NCBI GenBank assembly: GCA_903928055.1
Contig: CAIYPG010000018.1
Span: 1-32,795, forward strand
Direction of reading: 5' to 3'
Length of the DNA: 32,795 nt
DNA from: an uncultured beta proteobacterium
Lineage (GTDB): Bacteria > Pseudomonadota > Gammaproteobacteria > Burkholderiales > SG8-39
Part shown: piece by piece, positions 1-8,601 of the stretch
Layout: each line of letters starts with the position of its first letter
Position numbering within the stretch: position 1 is the first letter of the stretch
Notes under the pieces: generated by a model
Database searches by the model: none
What the model was told of the DNA's origin: nothing
The model's input: only the letters and a program-made list of their open reading frames with translations
Translations under genes and position numbers: made by a program

Positions 1-150
1 ACAGCCAAGCCCGAAGCCGAACAACCCGCCAAGCCAGCGCGCCGGCCTTTGCCCGATCATCTGCCGCGCGAGCGCGTGGTGCACGAGCCCTCGTGCAACT
101 GCCCCAACTGCGGCACGGCGATGCGTCAGATTGGCCAAGACCTCGCTTAA
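1..150 (+). pseudogene. IS66-family transposase (TnpC) fragment, both ends missing
   Basis: Frame 1 is open from the window edge to a TAA at 148-150. It encodes a Pro/Lys/Arg-rich stretch, then RRPLPDHLPRERVVHEP, then the zinc-finger pair CNCPNC followed by GTAMRQIG. This is the pattern of the zinc-binding region of IS66 TnpC, which precedes the catalytic domain. The typical continuation of the family (acidic 'GEDV'-like residues and then the DDE domain) is missing. After about position 135 the DNA instead encodes a Bug receptor in another frame. The transposase is therefore truncated at an internal point rather than at an IS terminal repeat, which implies a deletion or recombination, or an assembly join. 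The 5' part lies outside the window, so its extent is unknown. Confidence 0.75.
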
Positions 151-700
151 GCAGTTCCTGGAATATGCGCGTTCCCATCCCGGGACGCTGAACTATGGAT
201 CTACGGGCACGGGCGCGATCTCGCATCTGGCCGTGGAACTCTTCAAGCAGATGGGTAAGGTGGATATGGCGCACGTACCCTATAAAGGCACCTCTCAAGT
301 TATCACCGACATGTTGAGTGGTCAGATCCAGTTTACCACCGGCGCCATACCGGCCACCATGCCTTTTGTAAAAAGTGGCAAGCTGCGTGCCATTGGCGTC
401 TCCACGGCCACGCGCTCGAAGCTGGCTCCTGACATCCCCACGGTGAGCGAGGCCGGGATTCCTGGCTATGACGTCGCGTCGTGGTACGGCGTCTCGGGTC
501 CGCCCAAGCTGCCACAGGAGATCACCAGCAAGCTGAGTGAGGTAATCAGGCGCACGCTAAATTCCCCCGACATTGCCGCGCGCTTCGAGAAGGAGGGCGT
601 GGACATCACCGCCAGCTCTCCAGAAGAGTTTGGACGCGTCATTAAGTCCGACATTGAGATGTGGTCGAGGATTGCAAAGACCGTGACAATATCTCAGTGA
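131..700 (+). pseudogene. Bug-type (TTT family) substrate-binding protein, 5'-truncated
   Basis: The open frame encodes about 187 recognisable residues of a tripartite tricarboxylate transporter receptor. It includes LNYGSTGTG, the VPYKGTSQ substrate-loop motif, the KSGKLRAIGVST strand, the LAPDIPTVSEAGIPGYD hinge segment and a typical Bug C-terminus ending in DIEMWSRIAKTVTISQ. Complete Bug proteins are about 320 residues with a signal peptide. Here the signal peptide, the first lobe and the DNR/DGYTL motifs are missing, because the sequence changes into an IS66 transposase fragment at about 133-140. No ribosome binding site precedes the nominal TTG at 131. Without a signal sequence it cannot act as a periplasmic receptor, so I call it a remnant. 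The C-terminal two thirds shows no frameshift, so the break may be recent. Confidence 0.85.
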
Positions 701-885
701 GCAGAAATGCCGCTGATCTGCGGTTGAAAAATGTAGCCAGTCTAGCTGTTAGTTCTGGTGTACTCGACCGGCTATGCCAACCCGGCGCACTACAAACTAG
801 AATCCAAACACATGAACGTGTTTACTATTTTTCGGCAAGACCAATCTAACCTATCACTTCAATTGGTACAGATGTTCAGGGCAGG

Positions 886-2403
886 TCACTTGGAGACCAT
901 TGTGACGGCGGCCTGAGCTCGGGCGAACTCGGCGGCTCCAGCGCCTGCGGCACGCCCGAATACTGCCCCTGAAGATAGACCCGAGCCGGACGGGTAGTTA
1001 TGATAAAAGAGTCCTCCGACCAGTTCGCCGGCGGCGTAGAGGCCGTTGATCACCGCACCGCTGCCATCAAGGACCTGAGCCTGCGGGTTTATGCGCAAGC
1101 CCCCAAACGTAAAGGTAATACCGGTTGACACTGGGAAGCCCACGTAGGGTGGCGAATCCAACTTCTGAGCCCAGTTGGATTTCACCTGACTTAAGTTACG
1201 CGTTGCCTTCCCATCAAGCACATTCGGATCGAATTCCTTGACCTCATCCACGGCGTTATTGAACTCGCGTACCGTCTCCGCCAGCCGCTCCGGGTTTAAC
1301 TCCAAACCCTTCGCGAGTTCCTCAATGGTATCGCCGACGGACTTCGAAACTTGTTTGGCGCGATAGTCGCTACGCAAGTAACCGACGACCTTTTGATCGA
1401 AGATCTGGTATGCGATGATCCCGGGCTGGGCGAGAATCTCCCGGCCGTACTTGGCATAGGTGTGAGTATGGAAGTTGGCTCCCTCATCCATGAACCGCCG
1501 GCACTCTTGATTAACAACGATACCCAACGGATACGAGTGACGCGAGAACTGATCGCCAACACTTCGGTCGCCCGTCGCAGGCGCATTAGCGTCCCACGGT
1601 GTAGCGTGGCATCCGCTCCAATGGCCGTAAGGAGTCGCGCCGAATCGGAGCGCCATGTTGATACCGTCGCCAGTGTTGTGCTTGGTTCCTCGAACCTTCG
1701 CGAGGTCCCAGTTCGGGCCAAGATACCGAGCACGCATCTCGGTGTTGGCCTCAAACCCGCCGCAGGCGAGAACCACAGCTCCGGCTGAAATCTCATAAAT
1801 TCGACCGGAGTCTTCCCGAACGCGGACACCCGTCACCACGTTGTTATACGTTCCAAGCAGGTCAAGTGCCTGGGTGCCGTAGCGGATGGAGATTCCAGCG
1901 CTAGCGACCGCCTTATTGAGCCTCTCCAGAAGTCCCGCGCCCGCGCCACTAACCTCGAGCCCGGCTCCGCCGAAGAACCTGAATCGACCTTTGACCTTAT
2001 GGGCGTGTCGACCGACTGACCAATTGAATCTCACGCCCTTGCTATGGACCCACTTCACAGCATCTCGAGCCTGACTAACGAGAACATCGACTAGCTCAGG
2101 ATCCGATCGATACTGACCCATCACTGCGATCTCGTTGAAAAAATCCGCTTCCCGATATGGCGCGACTTCCAGGGTATCCGCTAGTGGCCCTCGAAGTTCT
2201 TCCAGCATCTCAAGGAGGTCCGCTGTACCTTCATGGGGAAATCGCATCAGTCCTCCGACGTAGTGCGAGTTTCCACCGCTTTCCGACTCAGGCGCCTTTT
2301 CGAGTACAAGCACTTGAGCACCCGAGTCACTGGCGGACAGAGCTGAGCAAAGAGCGGCGTTTCCGGCGCCAACTACTACCACATCGAAATGGTTTGAGTT
2401 CAT
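886..2403 (-). CDS. TcuA-like FAD-dependent dehydrogenase (fumarate reductase/succinate dehydrogenase flavoprotein family)
   Basis: The 505-residue protein has an N-terminal Rossmann FAD site (VVVVGAGNAALCSAL, residues 8-22), then SGGNSHYVGG (42-51), ACGGFEAN (213-220) and TGDGINMALRFGA (244-256). CRRFMDE (301-307) lies where the family's catalytic arginine region is. The C-terminus has the FAD-binding YAAGELVGG and SGSGLSSGAVFGRAAG segments. The GNAALCSAL start resembles tricarballylate dehydrogenase TcuA, which oxidises tricarballylate to cis-aconitate. The substrate here is not proven, because tcuB and tcuC are absent. ATG at 2403 is supported by AAGGAA about nine bases upstream. It lies downstream of an MmgE/PrpD gene but is separated from it by 522 bp containing a candidate operator, so it probably has its own promoter. 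No signal peptide is seen, so it should be cytoplasmic. Confidence 0.85.
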   Translation of the reverse strand: MNSNHFDVVVVGAGNAALCSALSASDSGAQVLVLEKAPESESGGNSHYVGGLMRFPHEGTADLLEMLEELRGPLADTLEVAPYREADFFNEIAVMGQYRSDPELVDVLVSQARDAVKWVHSKGVRFNWSVGRHAHKVKGRFRFFGGAGLEVSGAGAGLLERLNKAVASAGISIRYGTQALDLLGTYNNVVTGVRVREDSGRIYEISAGAVVLACGGFEANTEMRARYLGPNWDLAKVRGTKHNTGDGINMALRFGATPYGHWSGCHATPWDANAPATGDRSVGDQFSRHSYPLGIVVNQECRRFMDEGANFHTHTYAKYGREILAQPGIIAYQIFDQKVVGYLRSDYRAKQVSKSVGDTIEELAKGLELNPERLAETVREFNNAVDEVKEFDPNVLDGKATRNLSQVKSNWAQKLDSPPYVGFPVSTGITFTFGGLRINPQAQVLDGSGAVINGLYAAGELVGGLFYHNYPSGSGLSSGAVFGRAAGAGAAEFARAQAAVTMVSK

Positions 2404-2925
2404 TTGACTTCAGTTCCTTACTTCCAAGTGGCTTAAACGAAGATGATCTATTGAAATGAAATACTCGGTAACAGGTGCATCTTCGATACGTTGCACCTCC
2501 AAGGAATTACAGAATAAGTTGTTCGACCAGATCAGGACGAAGGGCATGCTATTGATCTCATGAGTGTTTTTTTCGAGCCATGAGCCGAGTCAATTCTTTA
2601 GTGCTTACCTAAACATTGTGATGCTGGCGTTTGAATTATCGCTTTGGTACATCCATGAGTAAATTGAAAATATTGCATTGATTATGTTGCTTTTGTAATG
2701 AATTGGATCAAAGTAAACGCCGATTCGGTTATAGAAACCCGGTTATTGCCCTGTCCGCTTTTTTGCGGGAGCACCTTCCTATCGCACGACGAACAATGGC
2801 GTCGAACTTTACTTGTCATATGCGATGGATTCGCCAACGTACCACTACGCGTAACCGCTATAACCACTCGTTATCAATTGTTGGGGCCAGACAATTCTTT
2901 TCAGATATCTCCATCCGCGCAAATT
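2404..2925. other. Intergenic region upstream of the tcuA-like gene
   Basis: These 522 bases are visibly AT-richer than the flanking genes. I find no convincing gene in them: the short open frames on either strand have no recognisable family or ribosome binding site. The region holds the ribosome binding site of the tcuA-like gene at its left end and an operator-like 15-mer at 2671-2685. It is most simply a regulatory region for the tcuA-like gene. Confidence 0.6.
2671..2685. promoter_or_regulatory. Candidate operator TATTGCATTGATTAT
   Basis: This 15-mer matches the site just upstream of the LysR gene (TATTGCATCGATTAT, 10339-10353) at 14 of 15 positions. It lies about 270 bp upstream of the tcuA-like start codon in an intergenic region. 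Binding by the local LysR protein is inference. Confidence 0.4.
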
Positions 2926-4284
2926 TCATGAAAGAGTGGACTTCAGACCCTTGCTCAATGCTTCCGCCAGCGTCCTACCGTCGAATCGCTCTATGTTTTC
3001 GACGATATGGGCAATCTTCTCCTTGTATTCTGCCGAGACAAGGTCGCCGACCAGGCTTTCAAACTTGCATACGACTTCATCCCACGGCAATGAATGGCTG
3101 GAGTCGCCGCGCCAATACGGCATGGGCTCTTTATCCACCTCGCCCGATTTAAGTGTCACCTCCACCGTGCAGCCGAACCTGGGCATTTCATCATTGCCGG
3201 TCATGCTGACTAGCGGCATGAAACGTCGCATCTTTTCGTCCCTGAGGTCTGATTCCTCGAGATCGCGCACCAAGACGTCGCCCCGAGCCATCACCAGCGC
3301 TACGTTGTAGGCCATGCTCAGGCGTGCCGCAAGCAGGGTCTGTGGATTGGTTTCTGCATTGTCTCTCACCACCACCGGGTTGCAGATCACTTTGACCCCT
3401 TCGATCTCCTCGAACCGGAAGCCCCCCCTCCGCTTGGCGATCTGCGCCGTCGCTCCCGAGGCCGCAATGGTAGATGTGCAACCGAAATACGGCCGGAACG
3501 TAGTGTCCAGAAAGGCGTAGCGTTCACCCAATCCCACCAGCGCGGTCGCCGAGTCGATCGAATCGGCGGTGGCTCGAAAAAAACCGCGGTCGCCTTCTAA
3601 GATAGTCGCGGGGCCGGTAAGGCCAGCCTTCGTCAGCAGCGCCGCCTCGACGCCATTCTTTGCCGCTCGTCCAGCGTGAAACATGATGGTCGACGTGCCA
3701 TCGTTGATGTATTCGTAGAGTCCGGCGGCCTGGCTTCCGGCGATGCCGAATGCGCACGCTATCTGCTCGGCGTCGAAACCCAGGAGCCGACCGGCGGCCG
3801 CCGTGGCGCCGAAGGTTCCGCAAGTGCCTGTGGGATGGAACCCTCGCTCCCGGTGGCTGGGCATGATTGAGCGCGCGACCCGATCGATGACTTCGTAACC
3901 GGCCGCCATCGCAGCCAGAAGATCGGAACCATGACAATTGCGCCACTCACCCACGGCCAATAGCGTAGGAATCACACTGGCCCCGGGATGAGCACTGGCT
4001 TTCTGCAGAAAATCATTTAAGCCAACGCTATACAGGGTAATGCCGTTGGCAAATGCCGCATTGGTAACAGAGGTCCTGACATTGCCGGCAAACATCGTTG
4101 CCTGGGGATTGCCGCCAAGCTCGAGCACCATCCTGGCCGCGCTGGCACCCGGCCAGCCAGCGGTCCCTGCAAGCAGGCAACCCAGGCCATCCAGAAGCAG
4201 CCGTTTTCCCATTGCAGCGACGGGTGTGGGGAGATCCTTGTAATGCAGCTCGGCAGCGAAGGCCGCCAGTTTTCTTGTTACCAC
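2926..4284 (-). CDS. MmgE/PrpD family protein (copy C)
   Basis: The 452-residue protein belongs to the MmgE/PrpD family, which includes 2-methylcitrate dehydratase, cis-aconitate decarboxylase and iminodisuccinate epimerase. Family landmarks are the N-terminal helix ending KRLLLDGLGCLLAG, the SAHPGASVIPTLLAVGE helix, GFHPTGTCGTFGATAAAG, and FHAGRAAKNGVEAALLTKAG. The usual 'K-Y-P-x-C-x-x-x-H' segment reads RPYFGCTSTIAAS, so the usual histidine is missing and the chemistry may differ from the classical dehydratase. The start is GTG at 4284, supported by GAGGAG six or seven bases upstream. It is the last gene of the probable operon that begins at 9987, 106 bp after the Bug gene. Its product is probably a cytoplasmic enzyme acting on a carboxylate brought in by that receptor (inference). 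Confidence 0.85.
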   Translation of the reverse strand: MVTRKLAAFAAELHYKDLPTPVAAMGKRLLLDGLGCLLAGTAGWPGASAARMVLELGGNPQATMFAGNVRTSVTNAAFANGITLYSVGLNDFLQKASAHPGASVIPTLLAVGEWRNCHGSDLLAAMAAGYEVIDRVARSIMPSHRERGFHPTGTCGTFGATAAAGRLLGFDAEQIACAFGIAGSQAAGLYEYINDGTSTIMFHAGRAAKNGVEAALLTKAGLTGPATILEGDRGFFRATADSIDSATALVGLGERYAFLDTTFRPYFGCTSTIAASGATAQIAKRRGGFRFEEIEGVKVICNPVVVRDNAETNPQTLLAARLSMAYNVALVMARGDVLVRDLEESDLRDEKMRRFMPLVSMTGNDEMPRFGCTVEVTLKSGEVDKEPMPYWRGDSSHSLPWDEVVCKFESLVGDLVSAEYKEKIAHIVENIERFDGRTLAEALSKGLKSTLS

Positions 4285-4390
4285 GTGGTCTCCTCGATCA
4301 TCGGCATGGCCGATGAGAGTGATGATTTCAAAATGATTCAGGCTCGATCATCGAACACCAAGCAATCACTGCGATGCGATGGCTCGTTCG

Positions 4391-5347
4391 CTACGAGCCG
4401 ATTTTCTTCAGCATCTTCTCGATTCTCTCCGTCTCGGACTTGACGGTGGCGGTGAGCTGGGCCGGCGAACTGGCAACGACATCCAGTCCCAGTCCCAGCA
4501 GTTTTTCTCGAATTTCCGGTTGTTTCAGGTATTGGGTCACTTCCTGGTTCAGCCGCATCACGATCCTTTCGGGAGTGCGCCCGGGCGCGAACAACGCGTG
4601 GACGGTGCCCGATTCGAAACCGGGCATTCCGGCTTCCGAGGTGGTCGGCACGCCCGGCGCAAGCACAGAGGGCCGAGGGCTGGCAACGGCCAGCACCTTC
4701 AGTTTTCCGGACTTCGCGTAAGGCATGACCGAGCTGGCAGTGATAACGATCATGTCGACCTGCTTGGCAACTACGGCGGTCAGGGCCGGGGCTGCACCCT
4801 TGTAGGGTATGCCGACGATATCCACGCCCGCCTCCGCCTTGAACAATTCGGCCGACAGGTAGGTGGTGGAGCCCTTGGTGCCAGATGCAACATTGAGCTG
4901 CCCTGGACGGCTCTTGGCCAGTGCGATCAATTCCTTCACGCTCGAGACGTTCAATGAGGGATTGACGGCGATCACCGCGGGAGAGGTGGTGGTCAGGGTG
5001 ATTGGTGCGTAATCCCTGATTGGGTCATAACTCACCTCCTGAAACAACGGCAGCAGCCAGTGTGCGCTGGCGCAGAACAGAAGCACCTGTCCGTCGGGCG
5101 GCGCCTTGGCAACGATCTCCGCAGGAATTATCGCGCTGCCGCCACGATTGTCGACCAAGGCCTGCTGGCCCAGCCGTTCAGTCAGCCCCTGGGCGACAAT
5201 CCTCGCAACCAGATCCGCCCCTCCCCCAGGCTCGGGCGCAACCAGTCGTATCGGGCCCGTTGGAAAAGTCTGGCCTGTAGCGGAAGTGCTGCAAATCGCG
5301 AAGATCACGGATGCCAGCAATACCAACTTCTGCATCATCATATGCAT
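4391..5347 (-). CDS. Bug-type TTT substrate-binding protein (A)
   Basis: This is a 318-residue periplasmic receptor of the tripartite tricarboxylate transporter family. It has a signal peptide (hydrophobic LVLLASVIFAICS, probable cleavage near SATG-QT). After it come the first ligand loop EPGGGADLVAR, then VDNRGGSA, PPDGQVLL (usually DGYTL), ASGTKGSTTYLSAELFK, IPYKGAAPALT, KSGKLKVLAV, VPTTSEAGMPGFESG and a helical C-terminus. AAGGAGG sits just upstream of ATG 5347, which has three further Met codons within six residues. The gene begins 37 bp after UGSC selenoprotein 1 and is followed by an MmgE/PrpD gene, so it is likely co-transcribed with them. The altered DGQ motif and the short glycine segment after DNR suggest ligand specificity different from receptors B and D. 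The ligand is unknown. Confidence 0.92.
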   Translation of the reverse strand: MHMMMQKLVLLASVIFAICSTSATGQTFPTGPIRLVAPEPGGGADLVARIVAQGLTERLGQQALVDNRGGSAIIPAEIVAKAPPDGQVLLFCASAHWLLPLFQEVSYDPIRDYAPITLTTTSPAVIAVNPSLNVSSVKELIALAKSRPGQLNVASGTKGSTTYLSAELFKAEAGVDIVGIPYKGAAPALTAVVAKQVDMIVITASSVMPYAKSGKLKVLAVASPRPSVLAPGVPTTSEAGMPGFESGTVHALFAPGRTPERIVMRLNQEVTQYLKQPEIREKLLGLGLDVVASSPAQLTATVKSETERIEKMLKKIGS

Positions 5348-5384
5348 GCCTGCCTCCTTGTTTCACGCATTCACATTGCCTGCG

Positions 5385-7106
5385 TCATCTGCCTGACTGT
5401 GCATCACGCAGCAGCGCATCCCAATTCCCAGGTAGGCGCACCTTGCTGGTGGTTGCGTAGCCCTGCTTGAAGTTCTGCCGATAGATCGAACAACGATTTC
5501 GGGTGGGATCGCCAGTTACGACGATGAGCCATTTGCTCTCCGGCAGCAGCAACGGCACCATCCGATCGGGGTCCCGTGACTCGCACCAACGCTTCGGAAG
5601 TACGCCCTGGTCAACCAGGTCGCACACCGTCGTGCCCTCTGGATGAGAAGTTCCCACTGTCATGTTCCATTCGAAATAGCGCGCCGGTACCGTAGCGTTC
5701 TTTGAAAGGTAGTAGGCCACCGCCTGTTTCGAATAGCCGGCCTTCGCCACCAGAGTCGCGATGACGGGCGTCATCAACAGCACGTTGGTTTCTATATACC
5801 CGCGCGACGCCTGATACGGCTCAATCATCCGCTTGACCCAATCAACCGCGTAATCCAGATGTCGCTCAGCGCTCTCGCCGGCAGTGGAGAAAGGATCGCT
5901 CATCGCCCTGATCGAGGTAATCGTCACCGCGCTGTCTTCGGGCCGCAGGCCCTGCATCACATGCAATGGCTCCCAACCGATGTTGCGGCAGGCGTCTTCG
6001 TTCTCGGAGATCACCGCCCTGAACATCTGTCCGAAGGTGGCCATGTCGGTAGTGCCCGGCATGAAACGCGCAACGTTCCTGCTGAATAGCCGGTAAAAGC
6101 GACCTATGCTGGTATTGGCCTGATTGCCCGGACGCTGCACCGCCCACTTGTCGTTGAAGCCCAATTGCCTGGCGATAGGCCCATTGAGAACGATCATCGC
6201 CTCCCACCCAGGCGTACTCCCACCATGCCGCATGCCGAATTGTGGATTGGACATGACATCCACGATGGCCAGCAGGATGGGCATGTACTCCGGACGACAA
6301 CCTGCCATCACACCGTTGACGGCCACCTTCCAGACACTGGCCTCGGCTTGGCCCGGGTGCAGGATACCGAGCACTTCCTCCGGCTTGCGATCGGTGAACG
6401 CCAGGAAACGCTCCACCTTGTCGATTGTGGGAGGAACGATGGGTAACCCGTCGGACCATTCGTACCTGTGGAAGTACTCATTGACCTCCTCAAAGCTGCC
6501 GCGAATTACAATGTCCCTGTCGCCCGGCTCGGGTGGCCGCTCCAGTGCGCTACCCTGCTGCTTGCGCGAGGTCAGTCCCGCGACGACCTGGTCGACAAGT
6601 ACATCTTCGATATTCCTGGCAATCGTGTCTTCATGGTCCAGTGATATGACCCCGGGGTACTCGGCAACACGAAGCTCCGGATATCCGGCGTTTCGCCCAA
6701 TCGCCTTTACCGTATCGGCAAATCCCTTAATCGCCACGGTGACCGTAGGCAGGCCGAGGTTCTCGGCGACTATGCTAGCCCGCGAACTCGCGGACGTGCA
6801 GCTTCCTCAACCACCGTTACCGGATATTACGGCGTCGACTTCAAACTCCTTCAGCTTGTCCGGCAAGGCCTTGATGACATCGGATTCCGAATTGCCGTAC
6901 ATGTCGCCAAATGCCGTGTGCGGAATCAACTTGAGGTTGGGAAAGCGTTTCATGAGCGCCTTCTCCAGCACTTGAAAGGTCAACTCGCTGCCGAACTTGT
7001 GGTTGGACAACTCTGCGATGGTCATGCCATCCAGATTGTCAAGGCGCGTGGTCTCGGTTTTTGCCTTCTGTGTCAGTTTTCCCAGCGGGTTGACGACTTC
7101 GTACAT
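5385..7106 (-). CDS. UGSC family selenoprotein 1 (in-frame UGA = Sec100)
   Basis: One reading frame of 574 codons runs from ATG 7106 (AAAGGA upstream) to the stop at 5385 and is interrupted only by TGA at 6807-6809. It is read as selenocysteine, giving SGNGG-U-GSCTSASSRAS, Sec100 and Cys103. If TGA stopped translation, the product would be a 99-residue peptide and an orphan 3' frame with no ribosome binding site. The N-terminal domain (about 1-190) surrounds the Sec. The C-terminal domain begins near SDGLPIVPPT and contains AVNGVMAGCRPEYMP and VLNGPIARQLG. It is clearly diverged from copies 2-4: it lacks the GFxDNxKPNF segment, the NCLGxGNWANATLGR segment and the C-C pair near it. A SECIS-like hairpin follows the TGA. 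The gene sits between MmgE/PrpD copy B (54 bp gap) and a Bug receptor (37 bp gap). Biochemical function is unknown; a Sec-dependent redox or reductive step is inferred. Confidence 0.9.
6778..6795 (-). promoter_or_regulatory. SECIS-like hairpin of UGSC selenoprotein 1
   Basis: On the minus strand, 11 nt after the TGA, GTCCGCG pairs with CGCGGGC (7 bp, one G-U pair) around the tetraloop AGTT. It lies inside the coding sequence, as bacterial SECIS elements do, and would recruit SelB with Sec-tRNA. Its stem sequence differs from the hairpins of copies 2-4, yet its position and the first loop bases (AGT) are the same. Confidence 0.75.
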
Positions 7107-7160
7107 GATCGAGTCCTTTAAAAAATGTACCGACTACGCGATATTTCGTACGCTCTGGAG

Positions 7161-8519
7161 TCAGTTTTTCGACACTGAAATCAGCGAGGCGATTTTCCTC
7201 ACCCCGCTGTTATCCAGCGCTTCTAACCGGTCGAGCAGCGCAAGGGCCTCGTCCGATGCCTGGGGCTGCAGTACCTCCCTGAAACAGTCGTCCAGCTTCG
7301 GGCGATGCTCCTGCGCAGTGAGCAGATGCCCCCAGACGCCCTTGGGTGCCCGGCACAGCGCTGTCACGACCCGGCCGTCGTCCAGTTCGGCAGCCACTTC
7401 CATGTGCATCTTGTTGGTGGCTGCTGGAATCGATTCATCCATGATCAGTTCGGTTTTTTCGAGCAGATCGACAATGTCCGGACGGAACCGCCTTTCGTCG
7501 TGGAAGCTGCCGATCTTCACAAAGCCGTCGAGCACAGCGACCCCACTCGCATACTGCAGGCTGTGCTTCCCCTCCAAGCCTGAAGCCGGCTTAGGCCTAT
7601 CTATGTGATGCAGCGAAGGCGCCGTGATGCGGAGTTTCCTGATCTTCCTCTTGTCTGGTATCTGGGACGATACTTCGATAGCGGCGATGATGGCGTAGTG
7701 TGTCGAAATCTGCGAAGGGAACAGCTTGATCGCGAACCCCGGATCGGCAATGCGGAATGGCTTACCGAATGACAGCAGTACATCCCTGTCAAACTGCTCG
7801 GGATACAGCGTCTCGATGATCCCCTTGGATGCCTCCAGCGCGTCCGGATTGGCTCGGAACCCCCGGCTGACGAGGAGCGCTGCGTCCAGTCCCGACGCCG
7901 CACCGGTGGCACTATGGGTGCACTTCACCATGGAACCGATATTCGCCAGCAGGCCACCCAGCCTTGAAGCGGCGAAGGCAATGGAATGCTGCATGCCCTC
8001 GACTCCCAGCCCCAGCAGGTCGGATGCGACCACCGCGCTGCCCAGTACGCCTGCGGTGCCGGTAGGATGGAATTTCAGCTTGCTCGCCACCAGCATGCCT
8101 CCGGCCAGTTGCATGCGCCCCTGTATCTCGGTGCCCTTGGCCACCGCCGCAATTACTTGCTTTCCGGTTACGGGGAGGATTTCCGCCAGCGCCAGCGCCA
8201 CAGGGACAGTGGGTGATACGCAGTGAGTGGGCGGTGTGGACATGGGCTCGAAGTCCAGCACATGCGTGGCAGCGGCATTGACGTAGGCGGCCTGCACCAC
8301 GCTTGCCTTCGTGCCAAGCCCCCAGATGCTGGCCTGGGGATTGCCACCCAGGAACTTGAAATGCTCGACGCTAATCCTGATCTGCGGTTCGCGGCACCCC
8401 GCCAGCGCCACCGCGATGCCATCCTGGATCGCCTGCTTGACGCGAAACACGCACTCGTCGCCGAGGCTATCGTAATCGAAGGCGTTGATCGTCTCGCATA
8501 GTTCCCGCGTCAGGCCCAT
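7161..8519 (-). CDS. MmgE/PrpD family protein (copy B)
   Basis: The 452-residue protein has the MmgE/PrpD architecture: N-terminal helical domain, then HVLDFEPM in place of the usual HxLDFDD, KFHPTGTAGVLGSAVVASDLLG, THSATGAASGLDAALLVSRGF, and KLFPSQISTHYAIIAAIE in place of K-Y-P-x-C-x-x-x-H. The cysteine is absent but the histidine kept. These changes suggest a distinct substrate or reaction compared with 2-methylcitrate dehydratase. The start at ATG 8519 is well supported by AAGGAGGA with a five-base spacer. It is the second gene of the operon, 83 bp after copy A and 54 bp before UGSC selenoprotein 1. Two consecutive MmgE/PrpD paralogues that differ in their active-site motifs are more likely to act on successive intermediates, or as a pair, than to be redundant (inference). 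Confidence 0.88.
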   Translation of the reverse strand: MGLTRELCETINAFDYDSLGDECVFRVKQAIQDGIAVALAGCREPQIRISVEHFKFLGGNPQASIWGLGTKASVVQAAYVNAAATHVLDFEPMSTPPTHCVSPTVPVALALAEILPVTGKQVIAAVAKGTEIQGRMQLAGGMLVASKLKFHPTGTAGVLGSAVVASDLLGLGVEGMQHSIAFAASRLGGLLANIGSMVKCTHSATGAASGLDAALLVSRGFRANPDALEASKGIIETLYPEQFDRDVLLSFGKPFRIADPGFAIKLFPSQISTHYAIIAAIEVSSQIPDKRKIRKLRITAPSLHHIDRPKPASGLEGKHSLQYASGVAVLDGFVKIGSFHDERRFRPDIVDLLEKTELIMDESIPAATNKMHMEVAAELDDGRVVTALCRAPKGVWGHLLTAQEHRPKLDDCFREVLQPQASDEALALLDRLEALDNSGVRKIASLISVSKN

Positions 8520-8601
8520 TGGATCCTCCTTTTCATAGTTCTGTTATCAGGACAAACGTGGCCATCCACCTGGAGTCCGCGATCTTGGTTGGTTCGCCAA
8601 A

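Noticed and set aside
5859..6975. Long open frames on the plus strand opposite UGSC 1
   Set aside because: They mirror a clearly coding minus-strand gene and show no recognisable domain.
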